This document shows positions 36,501 to 44,975 of a DNA stretch of 64,000 bases, piece after piece (the stretch's first letter is position 1; every line of letters begins with the position of its first letter). The position numbers and the translations under genes are program-made. This stretch comes from Halodesulfovibrio marinisediminis DSM 17456. Lineage in GTDB: Bacteria; Desulfobacterota; Desulfovibrionia; Desulfovibrionales; Desulfovibrionaceae. The notes beneath the pieces are model-generated. The model worked only from the letters and a program-made list of their open reading frames with translations, did not search any database and was not told where the DNA came from. Location of the stretch: the NCBI RefSeq assembly GCF_900129975.1, contig NZ_FSRG01000003.1, positions 794,997 through 858,996 of the forward strand. The letters run 5' to 3'.

Positions 36501-36914
36501 GCAACGCGCTTATTACATACTTTAAAAGGGTTAAGTGCCAGCATCGGTGCAAAAGAACTGCATAGTATTACTAAAGAACTTGAGGTTAGCTTTGACAGTT
36601 CTTTACTGACTAGTTTTGATCAAGAGCTTGAAAAGGTACTTAAAGATATTTCAAGCTGCCAAGATATTAAGCAGGAAGAACAGCCCTCAACCACTCTACC
36701 ACTTCTTGAAGGCAAAACCCGTAAGAATCTCTGGGGGGCATTATACAAAGCTATAAGAACTAAACGCCCCAAAAACATTAAAGGGGTTCTGGATAAATTT
36801 ACTCCGTATTCTCTGCATGAAAAAGATGCAAAGAAACTAAAAGATATTCAGGTTCTTTTAGATAAATTCAAATACAGTGAGGCACTGAATCTTTTAGGAG
36901 ATCAAGATGAGTAA
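33507..36914 (+). CDS. Hybrid sensor histidine kinase (Cache-HAMP-HK-REC-REC-HPt)
   Basis: Protein of 1135 residues. Order: helix (about 12-32); periplasmic Cache sensor (about 40-325) with YMTYFSPWKWIIGAVIYG; helix (about 328-348); HAMP; coiled coil; HisKA with His437 in MSHEIRTPINAI; HATPase with NLMSNAIKF, DTGIGL and GGTGLGLAIS; REC1 with Asp716; REC2 with Asp860 in LILMDVQMPVMDG; and HPt with His1004 in LLHTLKGLSAS. All steps of a phosphorelay are in one chain. Its stop overlaps the next gene's start by 8 bases, so the REC-GGDEF protein is the likely output. The AAGGAAGG site is strong. Confidence 0.92.
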   Translation: MYFIKRLSMRSKIFITFLLLMLIMLGAITFALPHIKETFENSLKTQLVANTKLASIMVEKLLDESTEQYLRGITQTSSTIAQYYENKHKLGKLTLAEAQEQAHKALTPLLIGDSVYSFVITPKNISNLDQIVQDCPAPNDLSPEFLNKMMKQKEGLLRIRKGKGVYPEDDIAYMTYFSPWKWIIGAVIYGEEKHTPIELTYFTRTLANSNLSPVAGSYVTILKLDGLILYHPFLIGSNALNFIDPKTKKYFFKEVFERVKKEGLETPRSGWMNYHFIKREEKSTFGDKLLYYIYEPKNKLVVATIINKDDLLRPYHRLVQDIEVIASLMLIIVILLAFFSSKHLIERIEALKEAARKLSRNEYDLNLKKVASDEIGELEEAFDDAGKKISSLTKSQKEMNENLERLVKERTDALHVALHDAESATEAKSEFLANMSHEIRTPINAITGIAYLMEQQETLPQQKKYIKKIEIAAQSLLQIINDILDFSKIEARKLELEKTTFSLHDVMEKVTAVVGVSAADKKLEFIISYDPDVPMNYVGDPLRLAQIITNLMSNAIKFTDEGEVGIYVSKVKKDVLRFEVRDTGIGLTKEEISKLFKSFTQADTSVTRKYGGTGLGLAISKQLVQMMGGLIWVQSEKGKGSSFFFTVNLKELSSPKDEQVLFTKQRILIVDDSPSWQASLLNTLSVYNFDVDVVSSGKEALKKVKTGPSYDLVLVDWNLPDTNGANLVEKLDSILPSSSHSIIMVSAYDENYCREEGQCITTFLQKPINPSELYNLILSYFGQEITEHVDSNVKKANLKEELTTRKGSRVLLVEDSDLNRDIIKEMLAHSGILIDEAHNGLEAVEIVKLHPDKYELILMDVQMPVMDGYTATKEIRTFNSNVHIVALTANAMAADIARSKEAGMDGHLNKPINIEEFFATLLRYLTPKVSLQPEEMEKEKQPAQQPVTFKFSTIDAEAGLKYMNGDLALYHKILRNFKTNYEDAHNSLKHLLKENKKEATRLLHTLKGLSASIGAKELHSITKELEVSFDSSLLTSFDQELEKVLKDISSCQDIKQEEQPSTTLPLLEGKTRKNLWGALYKAIRTKRPKNIKGVLDKFTPYSLHEKDAKKLKDIQVLLDKFKYSEALNLLGDQDE

Positions 36915-37806
36915 TGGTGTAAAACAATCTACAATTCTTGTCGTCGACGATTCAGAAACTAACATTGAGATGGTTCTGGCCATCTTGGACAACTATGATG
37001 TTATTCCTGCCACTTGTGGCAAAGATGCTTTAGACATTGCCGCTAATGAACATATTGATCTCATTCTGTTGGATATTCTTATGCCGGAAATGAGTGGCTT
37101 TGAAGTCTGTAAGAAATTAAAAGAAAATGAAAAAACCAAATTTATTCCAGTAATTTTCCTGACAGCACAAAAAGATGAAGACAGCATTGAAGCCGCTTAC
37201 CTTATTGGCGGGGTTGATTATGTTACAAAGCCATTTAAGCCGGTAGAATTGTTAGCTCGAGTAAAAGTGCATCTGAAGCTACAAAATCTTATTCAACGTT
37301 TACAATTCCTTGCGACTCGAGACAGTTTAACTGGAATTTATAATCGTAGAAAATTCTTTGAATTAGCAGAGCAGATGTTCGCAACCTATGATGAAAATCT
37401 TTATGCCATCATGCTTGATATTGATTTCTTTAAAAGAGTTAATGATAACTACGGACATGATGCCGGCGACATTGTTTTGCAAAAAACGACTGAAATTATA
37501 TCTGGTCTGCTTCCATTAACTTCTGTTTTTGGTCGATTAGGAGGAGAAGAATTTGGTGTTATCCTAACAGCTCCTTCCTATGAAAAAGTTATACACTTAC
37601 TTGATAAGATTGTTTCCACTTATGCGAATACAGACATTAAAATTGGTCCAAAACAAAAGGTGCGCTGTACAATAAGCTGTGGAATGTCTCCTAAGTACAA
37701 ATATACTTCCTCCATTGACGAGCTACTCAAAGAAGCAGACGCAGCTCTTTATGAAGCAAAGAAAACAGGTAGAAACAAACGGATTGTACGTGCTGAAAGA
37801 AGGTAA
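36907..37806 (+). CDS. REC-GGDEF response regulator (diguanylate cyclase)
   Basis: Protein of 299 residues. The receiver domain (residues 8-125) has acidic DD at 14-15, phospho-acceptor Asp56 in LILLDILMPEMSG and Lys in YVTKPF. The GGDEF domain (about 135-299) has an intact GGEEF at 212-216. It should make cyclic di-GMP when phosphorylated, most likely by the hybrid kinase whose gene overlaps its start (ATGAGTAA). The layout matches PleD/WspR-type outputs. Confidence 0.92.
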   Translation: MSNGVKQSTILVVDDSETNIEMVLAILDNYDVIPATCGKDALDIAANEHIDLILLDILMPEMSGFEVCKKLKENEKTKFIPVIFLTAQKDEDSIEAAYLIGGVDYVTKPFKPVELLARVKVHLKLQNLIQRLQFLATRDSLTGIYNRRKFFELAEQMFATYDENLYAIMLDIDFFKRVNDNYGHDAGDIVLQKTTEIISGLLPLTSVFGRLGGEEFGVILTAPSYEKVIHLLDKIVSTYANTDIKIGPKQKVRCTISCGMSPKYKYTSSIDELLKEADAALYEAKKTGRNKRIVRAERR

Positions 37807-37855
37807 TAACATTCTAGAATCTATCCTGCTTGCATCGTAACAAAGGACGTGTTCT

Positions 37856-38641
37856 ATGCGATTACCAATTTTTCAAGTTGATGCTTTTACAGATTCCATA
37901 TTTGGCGGCAATTCTGCTGTTGTGTGTGAACTCCCCCACTGGTTGCCTGATGACGTTATGCAAAAAATTGCAATAGAAAACGCCGTTGCTGAAACGGCAT
38001 TTTTTCGTGCTGCAGATAACGGATTTGAAATTAGATGGTTCACACCGGAAATAGAAATAGACCTTTGCGGGCATGCAACACTTGCGACAGCACATGTTAT
38101 TGCCCGTCATCTTCAGCCGTCACTAACTTCCCTGATTTTTTACTCCCAAAGCGGGCAATTGGCAGTTACCGTTGATGGAGAATTGCTGACATTAAACTTT
38201 CCCTCCCGTAAACCAATCCCAAGTTCAGCTCCTCAAATAATTCTCGATTCGATTCAGGTTGAACCGATAGAAGTATTAAAATCGAGAGATTATGTTCTTG
38301 TCTTTGAAAATGAAAGAACCATCAGAAATATGACTCCAGACCAAAATCTCCTCAACAGTATCAATCTTGGAACTGGCGGCATTGCAGTGACAGCAAAAGG
38401 CGATGAAGTGGATTTTGTTTCTCGATTTTTCACTCCTCAGGCCAGCATTTTTGAAGATCCAGTAACAGGGTCTGCACATTGCTCTCTCATTCCATATTGG
38501 AGCGAAAAGCTTTCAAAGGATTCAATGATTGCTGTACAGGCATCACCTAGAACAGGAATCCTTTACTGCAAGAACCTTAATGAGCGAGTTTTAATTTCTG
38601 GAAAAGCTGTCACTTATCTTGAAGGGCACATTATGATTTAA
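37856..38641 (+). CDS. PhzF-family isomerase
   Basis: Protein of 261 residues of the phenazine biosynthesis PhzF-like family, which has the diaminopimelate-epimerase fold. Signatures are VDAFTDSIFGGNSAVV, the catalytic Glu in NAVAETAFF (about residue 45), DLCGHATLATAH and the second-half FEDPVTGSAHCSL. No other phenazine genes are near, so the substrate is unknown; most PhzF homologues are orphan isomerases. It follows the cyclase gene by 49 bases and might be co-transcribed. Confidence 0.85.
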   Translation: MRLPIFQVDAFTDSIFGGNSAVVCELPHWLPDDVMQKIAIENAVAETAFFRAADNGFEIRWFTPEIEIDLCGHATLATAHVIARHLQPSLTSLIFYSQSGQLAVTVDGELLTLNFPSRKPIPSSAPQIILDSIQVEPIEVLKSRDYVLVFENERTIRNMTPDQNLLNSINLGTGGIAVTAKGDEVDFVSRFFTPQASIFEDPVTGSAHCSLIPYWSEKLSKDSMIAVQASPRTGILYCKNLNERVLISGKAVTYLEGHIMI

Positions 38642-38709
38642 CCCCTTTGGATGGAACCAAATTCCCCACCTCATTCTGCTGCAATCAACTATTAGTCTTT
38701 TGATGCAAT

Positions 38710-38754
38710 AAAAAAATCCCGTTTGCTCTTACGGTGTTGGAGCAAACGGGATTT
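38710..38754 (-). terminator. Terminator of the RND operon
   Basis: AAATCCCGTTTGCTC pairs with GAGCAAACGGGATTT around an 11-base loop. On the minus strand it is followed by seven T residues, matching the pump operon to the right. Confidence 0.85.
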
Positions 38755-38772
38755 ATACATGTTGTTCTTAGT

Positions 38773-41700
38773 CTAATCTTTCGCCTTTTCTAAAATTGTC
38801 TCGTCCCATGTGTAATCTCTGTAATTAATGCGGAATAGAGTAGAATAAAGAACCGGACACAAAATAAGTGTAAGTCCGCTCGCCACAGCTAGTCCTGAAA
38901 CCATCAATACAGCCATCGGGCGCCACATACCACCACCGGACACGATCAATGGAACAAGCCCCACAATGGTCGTAATTGTGGTCATAATAATTGGTCTGGA
39001 ACGCTGTAATCCCGATAGAATAAGGGCATTTTGAATATCTATATCCTTACGCGAAAGTACATCTACCCTATCAATAAGCATGATGGCATTGTTAACAATG
39101 ATCCCCAGAAGGCTAATAAGACCAAGCAACGGCATGAAGCCAAACGGCTGGCCTGTAAGAATCATACCGGGGACAACGCCAATCATCATAGGAGGCAGTG
39201 TTAGCAGAATAATTAGCGGCTTACGCACAGAGTTAAACTGTGCAACCAATACCAAAATAAGAAGCCCCATAGCGAGCGGCATATTTGCCATTAATGCAGC
39301 CTGCGCTTTCCGGCTCTCTTCATCTTCACCGCCCACCTCAAGCGTGTAGTTTAACGGCCACTCTTCAGACGTCATCAACGTATCCAATTCCGGCTGAATT
39401 TCCTGAAGCACGTCCGAGGCATAGCGACCATAGACATCCGCCATAACAGTCATAGTTCGCACTTCATCACGCCGCCGAACGTTTGACGGCTGCCAAATAA
39501 AAAAGGCATTAGCGACCTGCGCCAGTGGAACACTTCTTTTTTCTGTATATGAGTACACGTTCATTCCCGGAATCTTATCCGCCTGATCACGGTAGTCATC
39601 ATCTGAGCGTAAAACTATCGGGATTACCGTGTCTCCATCGCGGAAGTCGGATACGGGCAATTCCGACATCTGCATCTGCATGGATGATGCGATATCCTCA
39701 CTGGTAAATCCTGCTCGCCGTGCCCTGTCCTGATTAACCTCAATGACAAGTTCTTTCGTCCACTCGCCCCAGTCATCCCAGACAACACTTACTCCCTCTT
39801 TGCTTTCTAGAATTTTACCAATCTTTTCACGCAAGTCATAGAGCTGTTCAACGCTGTCTCCGGCTAAACGCAATTCAATTGAGGCACCTGCAGGAGGTCC
39901 AAGCATCATTTTCTTTAATCTGAACCGTGTGTCTGGAAAGTTTTCTATTAATTCTTTCTCAGTCTTATCTAAAAAACTGTCCAAATGTTCAAACGAGTCA
40001 ATATTAACTATCAATGTTGCTAAGTTTTCATTCTGCTGCTCAAGATCCAGCGGTAAGTACCAACGTGGGCCACCAGTACCGACAAATGTAAGAACAGACT
40101 CAAACTCGTCCTGTTTCATTAAAAATTGTTCTAATTTCTCATACCGGCGCTGTGTTGCACGAATATCCGTTCCATAAGGTTGCCAAAAATCAACCATAAA
40201 CTGCCCACGCTCGTTAGGAGGGAAAAAGATATTCGGAACAGATTTAAAGCCCATTACCGCAATGGCGAACCCTCCAAAAACAATTGCTAGCGCGAGCACT
40301 CTGTTTTTCAAAGCAAACAGCAATACCTTACGGTACACAGTGTACACCATGCTGGAAAAGCTCTCTTCTGTAAGCTGTGGTTTCAGCAGGTAGTAGCACA
40401 TCATTGGAACCATGGTCATTGAAAGCATCCATGACGCTGCAAGCGTCAATGAAATAACAACAAACAATGAAACACAGTATTCACCGGCGGCACTTGGAGC
40501 GAGTGGGATAGGAAGAAAAGCAAATATTGTTGTCAGACTAGCAGCCAGCAAAGGAAAAGAGAGTTCTTTGGATGTGCTGGCAACAGCCTGCTTTCGATCC
40601 ATCCCCTGTCCGAGCTTTACTAGAATATTCTCGCTTACAACCACCCCATTATCTACCAGAATCCCTAATGCAATGATCATTGCGGCAATGGAAATTCGCT
40701 CAAGCATCACATCAAACATTGGCATGAAGATAAGTGCGGTCAGCATAGCCATAGGCACAAGGGTTCCGCAAATTAGCCCTACCCGAATTCCGGCAAATAG
40801 TAGCATGACAAGGATTACAAAACAGAACGCCTGAACAAGATTTATGAGAAAATCAAAGATAGAGGTTTTAACATATTCCGGAGTGTAAATTGCCATTTCT
40901 AAATCTAGACCAGCTGGCAATTCAGTATTTATTTCCTCAACAAGTCCGGTAAGATCCTTACCGAGTTTGATAATATTGTTCCCGACCTTCATGCTTACGG
41001 CGAGAAGAACTGCAGGCTTTCCATTATAGCGAACCATAATCGTAGGCGGGTCAACAAAACCACGTTTAATATCTGTTATGTCTGACAACGCTACGCTTTC
41101 TTTTCCCCCCGGCGCACGGAGAGAAAGGTTGCGGATATCATCAACAGATAAGAACTCTCCAGTTGAACGAATATTAATCCGTTCAGGGTCATCATACACC
41201 TGCCCGCTTGGTTTAATAATGTTCTGTGATTGGATGACGGAAGCAAGAGCAAAGGGACTTAACCCGAGTTCAGCAAAGCGTGCATTCGAAAATTCTATAA
41301 AAACACGTTCTTCCTGATTTCCCCAAAACTCCACCTTGGAAACGGCCGGAAACCGCAAAACCCTATTGCGGATAATGTCGGCTTCGTCCTTCATTTCACG
41401 ATAGGTATAGTCATCACTGGTGAGGGCTATAAGAAATCCGAACACATCGCCAAATTCGTCGTTTACAACAGGAGTTGATGCTTCTTCAGGAAGAAGAGGA
41501 AGGGCATCATCAACTTTATTTCGAAGCTTTTGCCATATCGGTGCTACGTCTTTTATGCTTTCATAAATATTAACTTCAATGATGGATAAACCTGTAAGAG
41601 ATTGAGACTCAAGATAATCTATCTCCCCCATCTCACGAATTTTTTCTTCCAGCTTATCTGTGACAAGCTCTTCTACTTTTTGTGGCGAAGCACCAGGAAA

Positions 41701-41850
41701 CGAGGTGGTGACAACAGCAGTACGCACAATAAAGTCAGGATCTTCTTGTCGTGGGATAATGGCGAGCGTAATGACTCCGGCAACAGCTATAAGAACAAAC
41801 ATTACCAGCGACGTTACATTATTACGTAAGCTCCATTCTGTAATATTCAT
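38773..41850 (-). CDS. RND efflux pump inner-membrane subunit
   Basis: Protein of 1025 residues with the AcrB/MexB plan: helix 1, a large periplasmic loop, six helices, a second large loop and six helices. PRQEDPDF near residue 35 and the central GILVDNGVVVSENI segment (about 400) are family marks; the acidic residue in the latter helix takes part in proton transfer. The pattern is nearer to the less-studied HAE1-like pumps whose substrates vary (drugs, lipids). An ATG at 41850 with AGG five bases before it is preferred over GTG at 41856. The adaptor gene precedes it by 12 bases; no TolC-type outer-membrane gene is present. Confidence 0.9.
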   Translation of the reverse strand: MNITEWSLRNNVTSLVMFVLIAVAGVITLAIIPRQEDPDFIVRTAVVTTSFPGASPQKVEELVTDKLEEKIREMGEIDYLESQSLTGLSIIEVNIYESIKDVAPIWQKLRNKVDDALPLLPEEASTPVVNDEFGDVFGFLIALTSDDYTYREMKDEADIIRNRVLRFPAVSKVEFWGNQEERVFIEFSNARFAELGLSPFALASVIQSQNIIKPSGQVYDDPERINIRSTGEFLSVDDIRNLSLRAPGGKESVALSDITDIKRGFVDPPTIMVRYNGKPAVLLAVSMKVGNNIIKLGKDLTGLVEEINTELPAGLDLEMAIYTPEYVKTSIFDFLINLVQAFCFVILVMLLFAGIRVGLICGTLVPMAMLTALIFMPMFDVMLERISIAAMIIALGILVDNGVVVSENILVKLGQGMDRKQAVASTSKELSFPLLAASLTTIFAFLPIPLAPSAAGEYCVSLFVVISLTLAASWMLSMTMVPMMCYYLLKPQLTEESFSSMVYTVYRKVLLFALKNRVLALAIVFGGFAIAVMGFKSVPNIFFPPNERGQFMVDFWQPYGTDIRATQRRYEKLEQFLMKQDEFESVLTFVGTGGPRWYLPLDLEQQNENLATLIVNIDSFEHLDSFLDKTEKELIENFPDTRFRLKKMMLGPPAGASIELRLAGDSVEQLYDLREKIGKILESKEGVSVVWDDWGEWTKELVIEVNQDRARRAGFTSEDIASSMQMQMSELPVSDFRDGDTVIPIVLRSDDDYRDQADKIPGMNVYSYTEKRSVPLAQVANAFFIWQPSNVRRRDEVRTMTVMADVYGRYASDVLQEIQPELDTLMTSEEWPLNYTLEVGGEDEESRKAQAALMANMPLAMGLLILVLVAQFNSVRKPLIILLTLPPMMIGVVPGMILTGQPFGFMPLLGLISLLGIIVNNAIMLIDRVDVLSRKDIDIQNALILSGLQRSRPIIMTTITTIVGLVPLIVSGGGMWRPMAVLMVSGLAVASGLTLILCPVLYSTLFRINYRDYTWDETILEKAKD

Positions 41851-41862
41851 GCTCACCTGTCC

Positions 41863-42951
41863 CTACTGTTCCTGAATTCGTACTTTTTGGCCTTCCTGAA
41901 GACTATGCACGCCCCTGATTACCACTAGTTCTTCTGGATTGAGACCTGAGCTGACAATGATCCCTCCTTCAGCGGGGAGCAGGATTTCTACCTTACGCAT
42001 ATGCACTGTCTTTTCTTCAGGATTAACGACCCATACATACTTATTATCGTTCGGTAGACCAAAGATAGCGGCAGCAGGAACCACCACATGTCTGTATTTT
42101 TCAACTTGCTCAAAACTAAACGTTGTCTCTCCGACCATACCCGAACGAATACGCTTATCTTTTGTATCAATGGAGATTGTTACTGGAAATGTTGATGTTT
42201 CATTAGAACGAACTCCAACCTCTTTAACTCTTCCATCCAGTTTCATGTCGCGGAAGACATCAAATCGGATTGTAACGGGTTGTCCTAGTTTCACCATTGC
42301 AATCAACCTGTCCGGTACTCCTATATCCATTTCGAGAGATCCTCTTGAGTTAAGCGTTGCAACAGGCTCCCCGATTCCAACATTTGTGTGTACTTCGGCA
42401 GGGACAGAACTGATTGTTCCGGCTTCCGGTACATACAAGCGAGTGTATGAAAGATTTCGTTCGGCAATAGCAATTCGTTCACGCTGAGCGTCAGCCTTTG
42501 CTCGCATAGAATCTAGATACGATGCAGCCAGATCATATTCACTTAGGCTGATAACATCTTGCTTAACGAGCTTCTTTTTCCGGTCATGATCCAGCTTTGC
42601 ATTTCTAAGTTCCGCAAGAATATCCTGAAGAGAAGCTTTAGCTTCGCGCAGTTCTAAGAGATAGTCCGTAGGATCAAGCTCTGCTACAAGATCTCCTGCC
42701 AATACCTTTTGTCCTACATCCACAGGAAGAGAGATAATCATACCACTTACTCGAAATGAAAGGATGGTCTCAAGAACATCCTTGGCGGTACCTGACGTAG
42801 ACCAGGTTCTGAATTTAAGGATATTCGGAACTCGATACACAATGACCCTTTTTGAAGGGAGCTCTGCTTCTTCCTTAGAGCCACATCCCCAAAACCCTGC
42901 TGTGATCATAACCATCAAGAATAAAAAACTTATCTTCAAGCGTGCCTGCAT
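41863..42951 (-). CDS. RND efflux periplasmic adaptor lipoprotein
   Basis: Membrane-fusion protein of 362 residues. A lipobox GFWGC sets the lipid-anchored Cys at residue 23. The biotinyl-lipoyl halves (FRVSGMIISLPVDVGQKVLAGDLVAELDPTDY and LYVPEAGTISSVPAEVHTNVGIG) flank a coiled-coil hairpin (about residues 100-170), followed by beta-barrel and membrane-proximal domains. It links the RND pump to an outer-membrane channel encoded elsewhere. It is the first gene of the two-gene operon, with AAGGTGAAG before the ATG. It is divergent from the antiporter gene. Confidence 0.9.
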   Translation of the reverse strand: MQARLKISFLFLMVMITAGFWGCGSKEEAELPSKRVIVYRVPNILKFRTWSTSGTAKDVLETILSFRVSGMIISLPVDVGQKVLAGDLVAELDPTDYLLELREAKASLQDILAELRNAKLDHDRKKKLVKQDVISLSEYDLAASYLDSMRAKADAQRERIAIAERNLSYTRLYVPEAGTISSVPAEVHTNVGIGEPVATLNSRGSLEMDIGVPDRLIAMVKLGQPVTIRFDVFRDMKLDGRVKEVGVRSNETSTFPVTISIDTKDKRIRSGMVGETTFSFEQVEKYRHVVVPAAAIFGLPNDNKYVWVVNPEEKTVHMRKVEILLPAEGGIIVSSGLNPEELVVIRGVHSLQEGQKVRIQEQ

Positions 42952-43194
42952 ACTTCACCTTCAAGGATTTAAATAATCACCCTTTTCATAGGACAGAAAA
43001 ATTCGATTATCTAAAAATAACAAAGCACTATATCTGCAACAACTATATCTTCATGCTTACTCTTAGCGTTTTCTTTTAGTCCGGAACGAAATGAAAAAAT
43101 TATGGTATGATGTCCGCAACATATTTTAAAATCACTGTAAACAGACTGTAGCGTTTCTCTAACCATAAAATCTGTAAAGTACGTTGGGGCGTGT

Positions 43195-44850
43195 ATGGAT
43201 CCAGTAATTCTATCCGTCACTTTTATTTTCGGTCTTCTTGCAAACCGTGCTGGCCTTCCAGCTCTTACGGGATTCCTTATTGCCGGTTTCATTCTCAACG
43301 CAATGGGGTTCACAGCTTCTGAGACTATTCAACAAGTAGGCGATCTAGGCGTCACACTTCTGCTTTTCACCATTGGGCTTAAGCTGAAAATACGTCAGCT
43401 ACTGCGACCGGAAATATGGGCAGTTGGTTCAATTCATATGCTTGTTACTGTACTTTTTTTGGGCTTTGGAATTCACCTTGTTGCTGCAACCGTCTTAGGG
43501 TTTTTTACTGACTTTAGTCTCGAAGTCTCTCTTCTTGTCGCCTTTGCCTTAAGTTTTTCCAGTACTGTATTTGCAGTAAAAATTTTGGAAGAAAACGGTC
43601 TTACAGATTCTCTCAATGGTAGAATTGCTATTGGTATTCTAATTATTCAGGACATACTTGCCGTACTATTTATTACTTTTTCAACGGGTAAGATTCCAAG
43701 TTTGTGGGCTTTACTTGTAATTGCCCTGCTTCCGGTAGCAAGAATTGTTTTCAGATATATCCTCGACCATACAGGACACGGGGAGTTACAGGTGCTTTTC
43801 GGCATGGCTCTCGCCCTTGCAATCGGTGCAGGCTCATTTGAGTTGGTGGGATTAAAAGCAGACCTAGGTGCATTGATTATGGGCATGCTCCTCGCCACGC
43901 ACCCAAAAGCAGAGGAACTTGCTGACTCTCTGCTGAGCATTAAAGATTTTATGCTGCTAGGATTTTTCCTAAGCATTGGACTTCGAGGATTCCCAGACAT
44001 GGCAACACTTGGTATTGCTGCCCTGTTTGTGTTGTTTATTCCGCTTAAGAGTGCCTTATTCTTCTTTTTGTTTACACGTTTCAACCTCAGCGCCCGAACC
44101 TCTTTTATCACTGCAGTGAACCTTACCAACTATAGCGAATTCGGACTCATTGTTGGTGCCATAGGGGTTTCGAACGGCTGGCTCGACAGCAGTTGGCTTG
44201 TAGTGCTTGCGATTGCTTTATCTCTGTCTTTCATTGTTGCTTCACCATTGAATGTGCAGGTTGAAGAATTGTTTGAAAGATGGAGATACAGACTTACCCA
44301 ATTTGAAACAGAGAAATCGCATCCTGACGAGGAACATATTACACTGACAGTCCCTTGGCAGGTAGTAATTGTCGGCATGGGACGTGTAGGCACGCAAACA
44401 TATGATGCCCTCCGAAAACGATTCGGTAATGTCATACTCGGGGTAGATTCTGATCAGGATAAAGTGAAACAGCATAATCTTGATGGACGCGAAGTCATAT
44501 ATGCAGATGTCTCTGATGGTGACTTCTGGCGACGCCTTGTACCCATAAAAACTGTACAGATGGGGGTACTCACTATTCCAGATCTTGACGCAAAATTATA
44601 CGCGATGACTATGGCGAAAGAAAAAGGCGTAAAGAGTAAAATCGTTGCAATTACAGAATATGACGACGAGATTGAACCTCTATTGAGAGGAGGAGCGGAC
44701 TATGCTTTCAATATTTATGATGAAATCGGTATTGGACTTGCCTGTGAGATACGGCACTGTCTAAATGAATCCAATATTCTTATTGAAAAGCTGGATGAAA
44801 TAACGGGAGTTGGGTCAATGAAACCTACTCCACCAAAGCACCCAAGCTAG
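43195..44850 (+). CDS. CPA2-family cation:proton antiporter with RCK/TrkA-N domain
   Basis: Protein of 551 residues. The N-terminal membrane part (about residues 1-365, 11 to 13 helices) includes NRAGLPALTGFLIAGFI, FALSFSSTVFAVKILEE, and the ion-site segment with KADLGALIMGMLLA. A C-terminal TrkA-N/RCK domain (about 385-510) binds a nucleotide at VGMGRVGTQTYDAL. It exchanges K or Na ions for protons and resembles KefB/KefC and YbaL. GGGG lies a few bases before the ATG. It is a single gene, divergent from the RND adaptor. Confidence 0.88.
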   Translation: MDPVILSVTFIFGLLANRAGLPALTGFLIAGFILNAMGFTASETIQQVGDLGVTLLLFTIGLKLKIRQLLRPEIWAVGSIHMLVTVLFLGFGIHLVAATVLGFFTDFSLEVSLLVAFALSFSSTVFAVKILEENGLTDSLNGRIAIGILIIQDILAVLFITFSTGKIPSLWALLVIALLPVARIVFRYILDHTGHGELQVLFGMALALAIGAGSFELVGLKADLGALIMGMLLATHPKAEELADSLLSIKDFMLLGFFLSIGLRGFPDMATLGIAALFVLFIPLKSALFFFLFTRFNLSARTSFITAVNLTNYSEFGLIVGAIGVSNGWLDSSWLVVLAIALSLSFIVASPLNVQVEELFERWRYRLTQFETEKSHPDEEHITLTVPWQVVIVGMGRVGTQTYDALRKRFGNVILGVDSDQDKVKQHNLDGREVIYADVSDGDFWRRLVPIKTVQMGVLTIPDLDAKLYAMTMAKEKGVKSKIVAITEYDDEIEPLLRGGADYAFNIYDEIGIGLACEIRHCLNESNILIEKLDEITGVGSMKPTPPKHPS

Positions 44851-44910
44851 GGAATGAATGACGTAAATTTATAACAAAGGAAAGGCTTACCCTGCTGACT
44901 CAGTAAATAA

Positions 44911-44950
44911 AAACCCGAGGTTCTACTACGAAAGAACCTCGGGTACTTTT
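44911..44950. terminator. Bidirectional terminator
   Basis: ACCCGAGGTTCT pairs with AGAACCTCGGGT around eight bases. There are T-rich tails on both strands, serving the antiporter and the convergent chemoreceptor. Confidence 0.85.
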
Positions 44951-44975
44951 AATTTAAGCCTATATGATCAAACAA

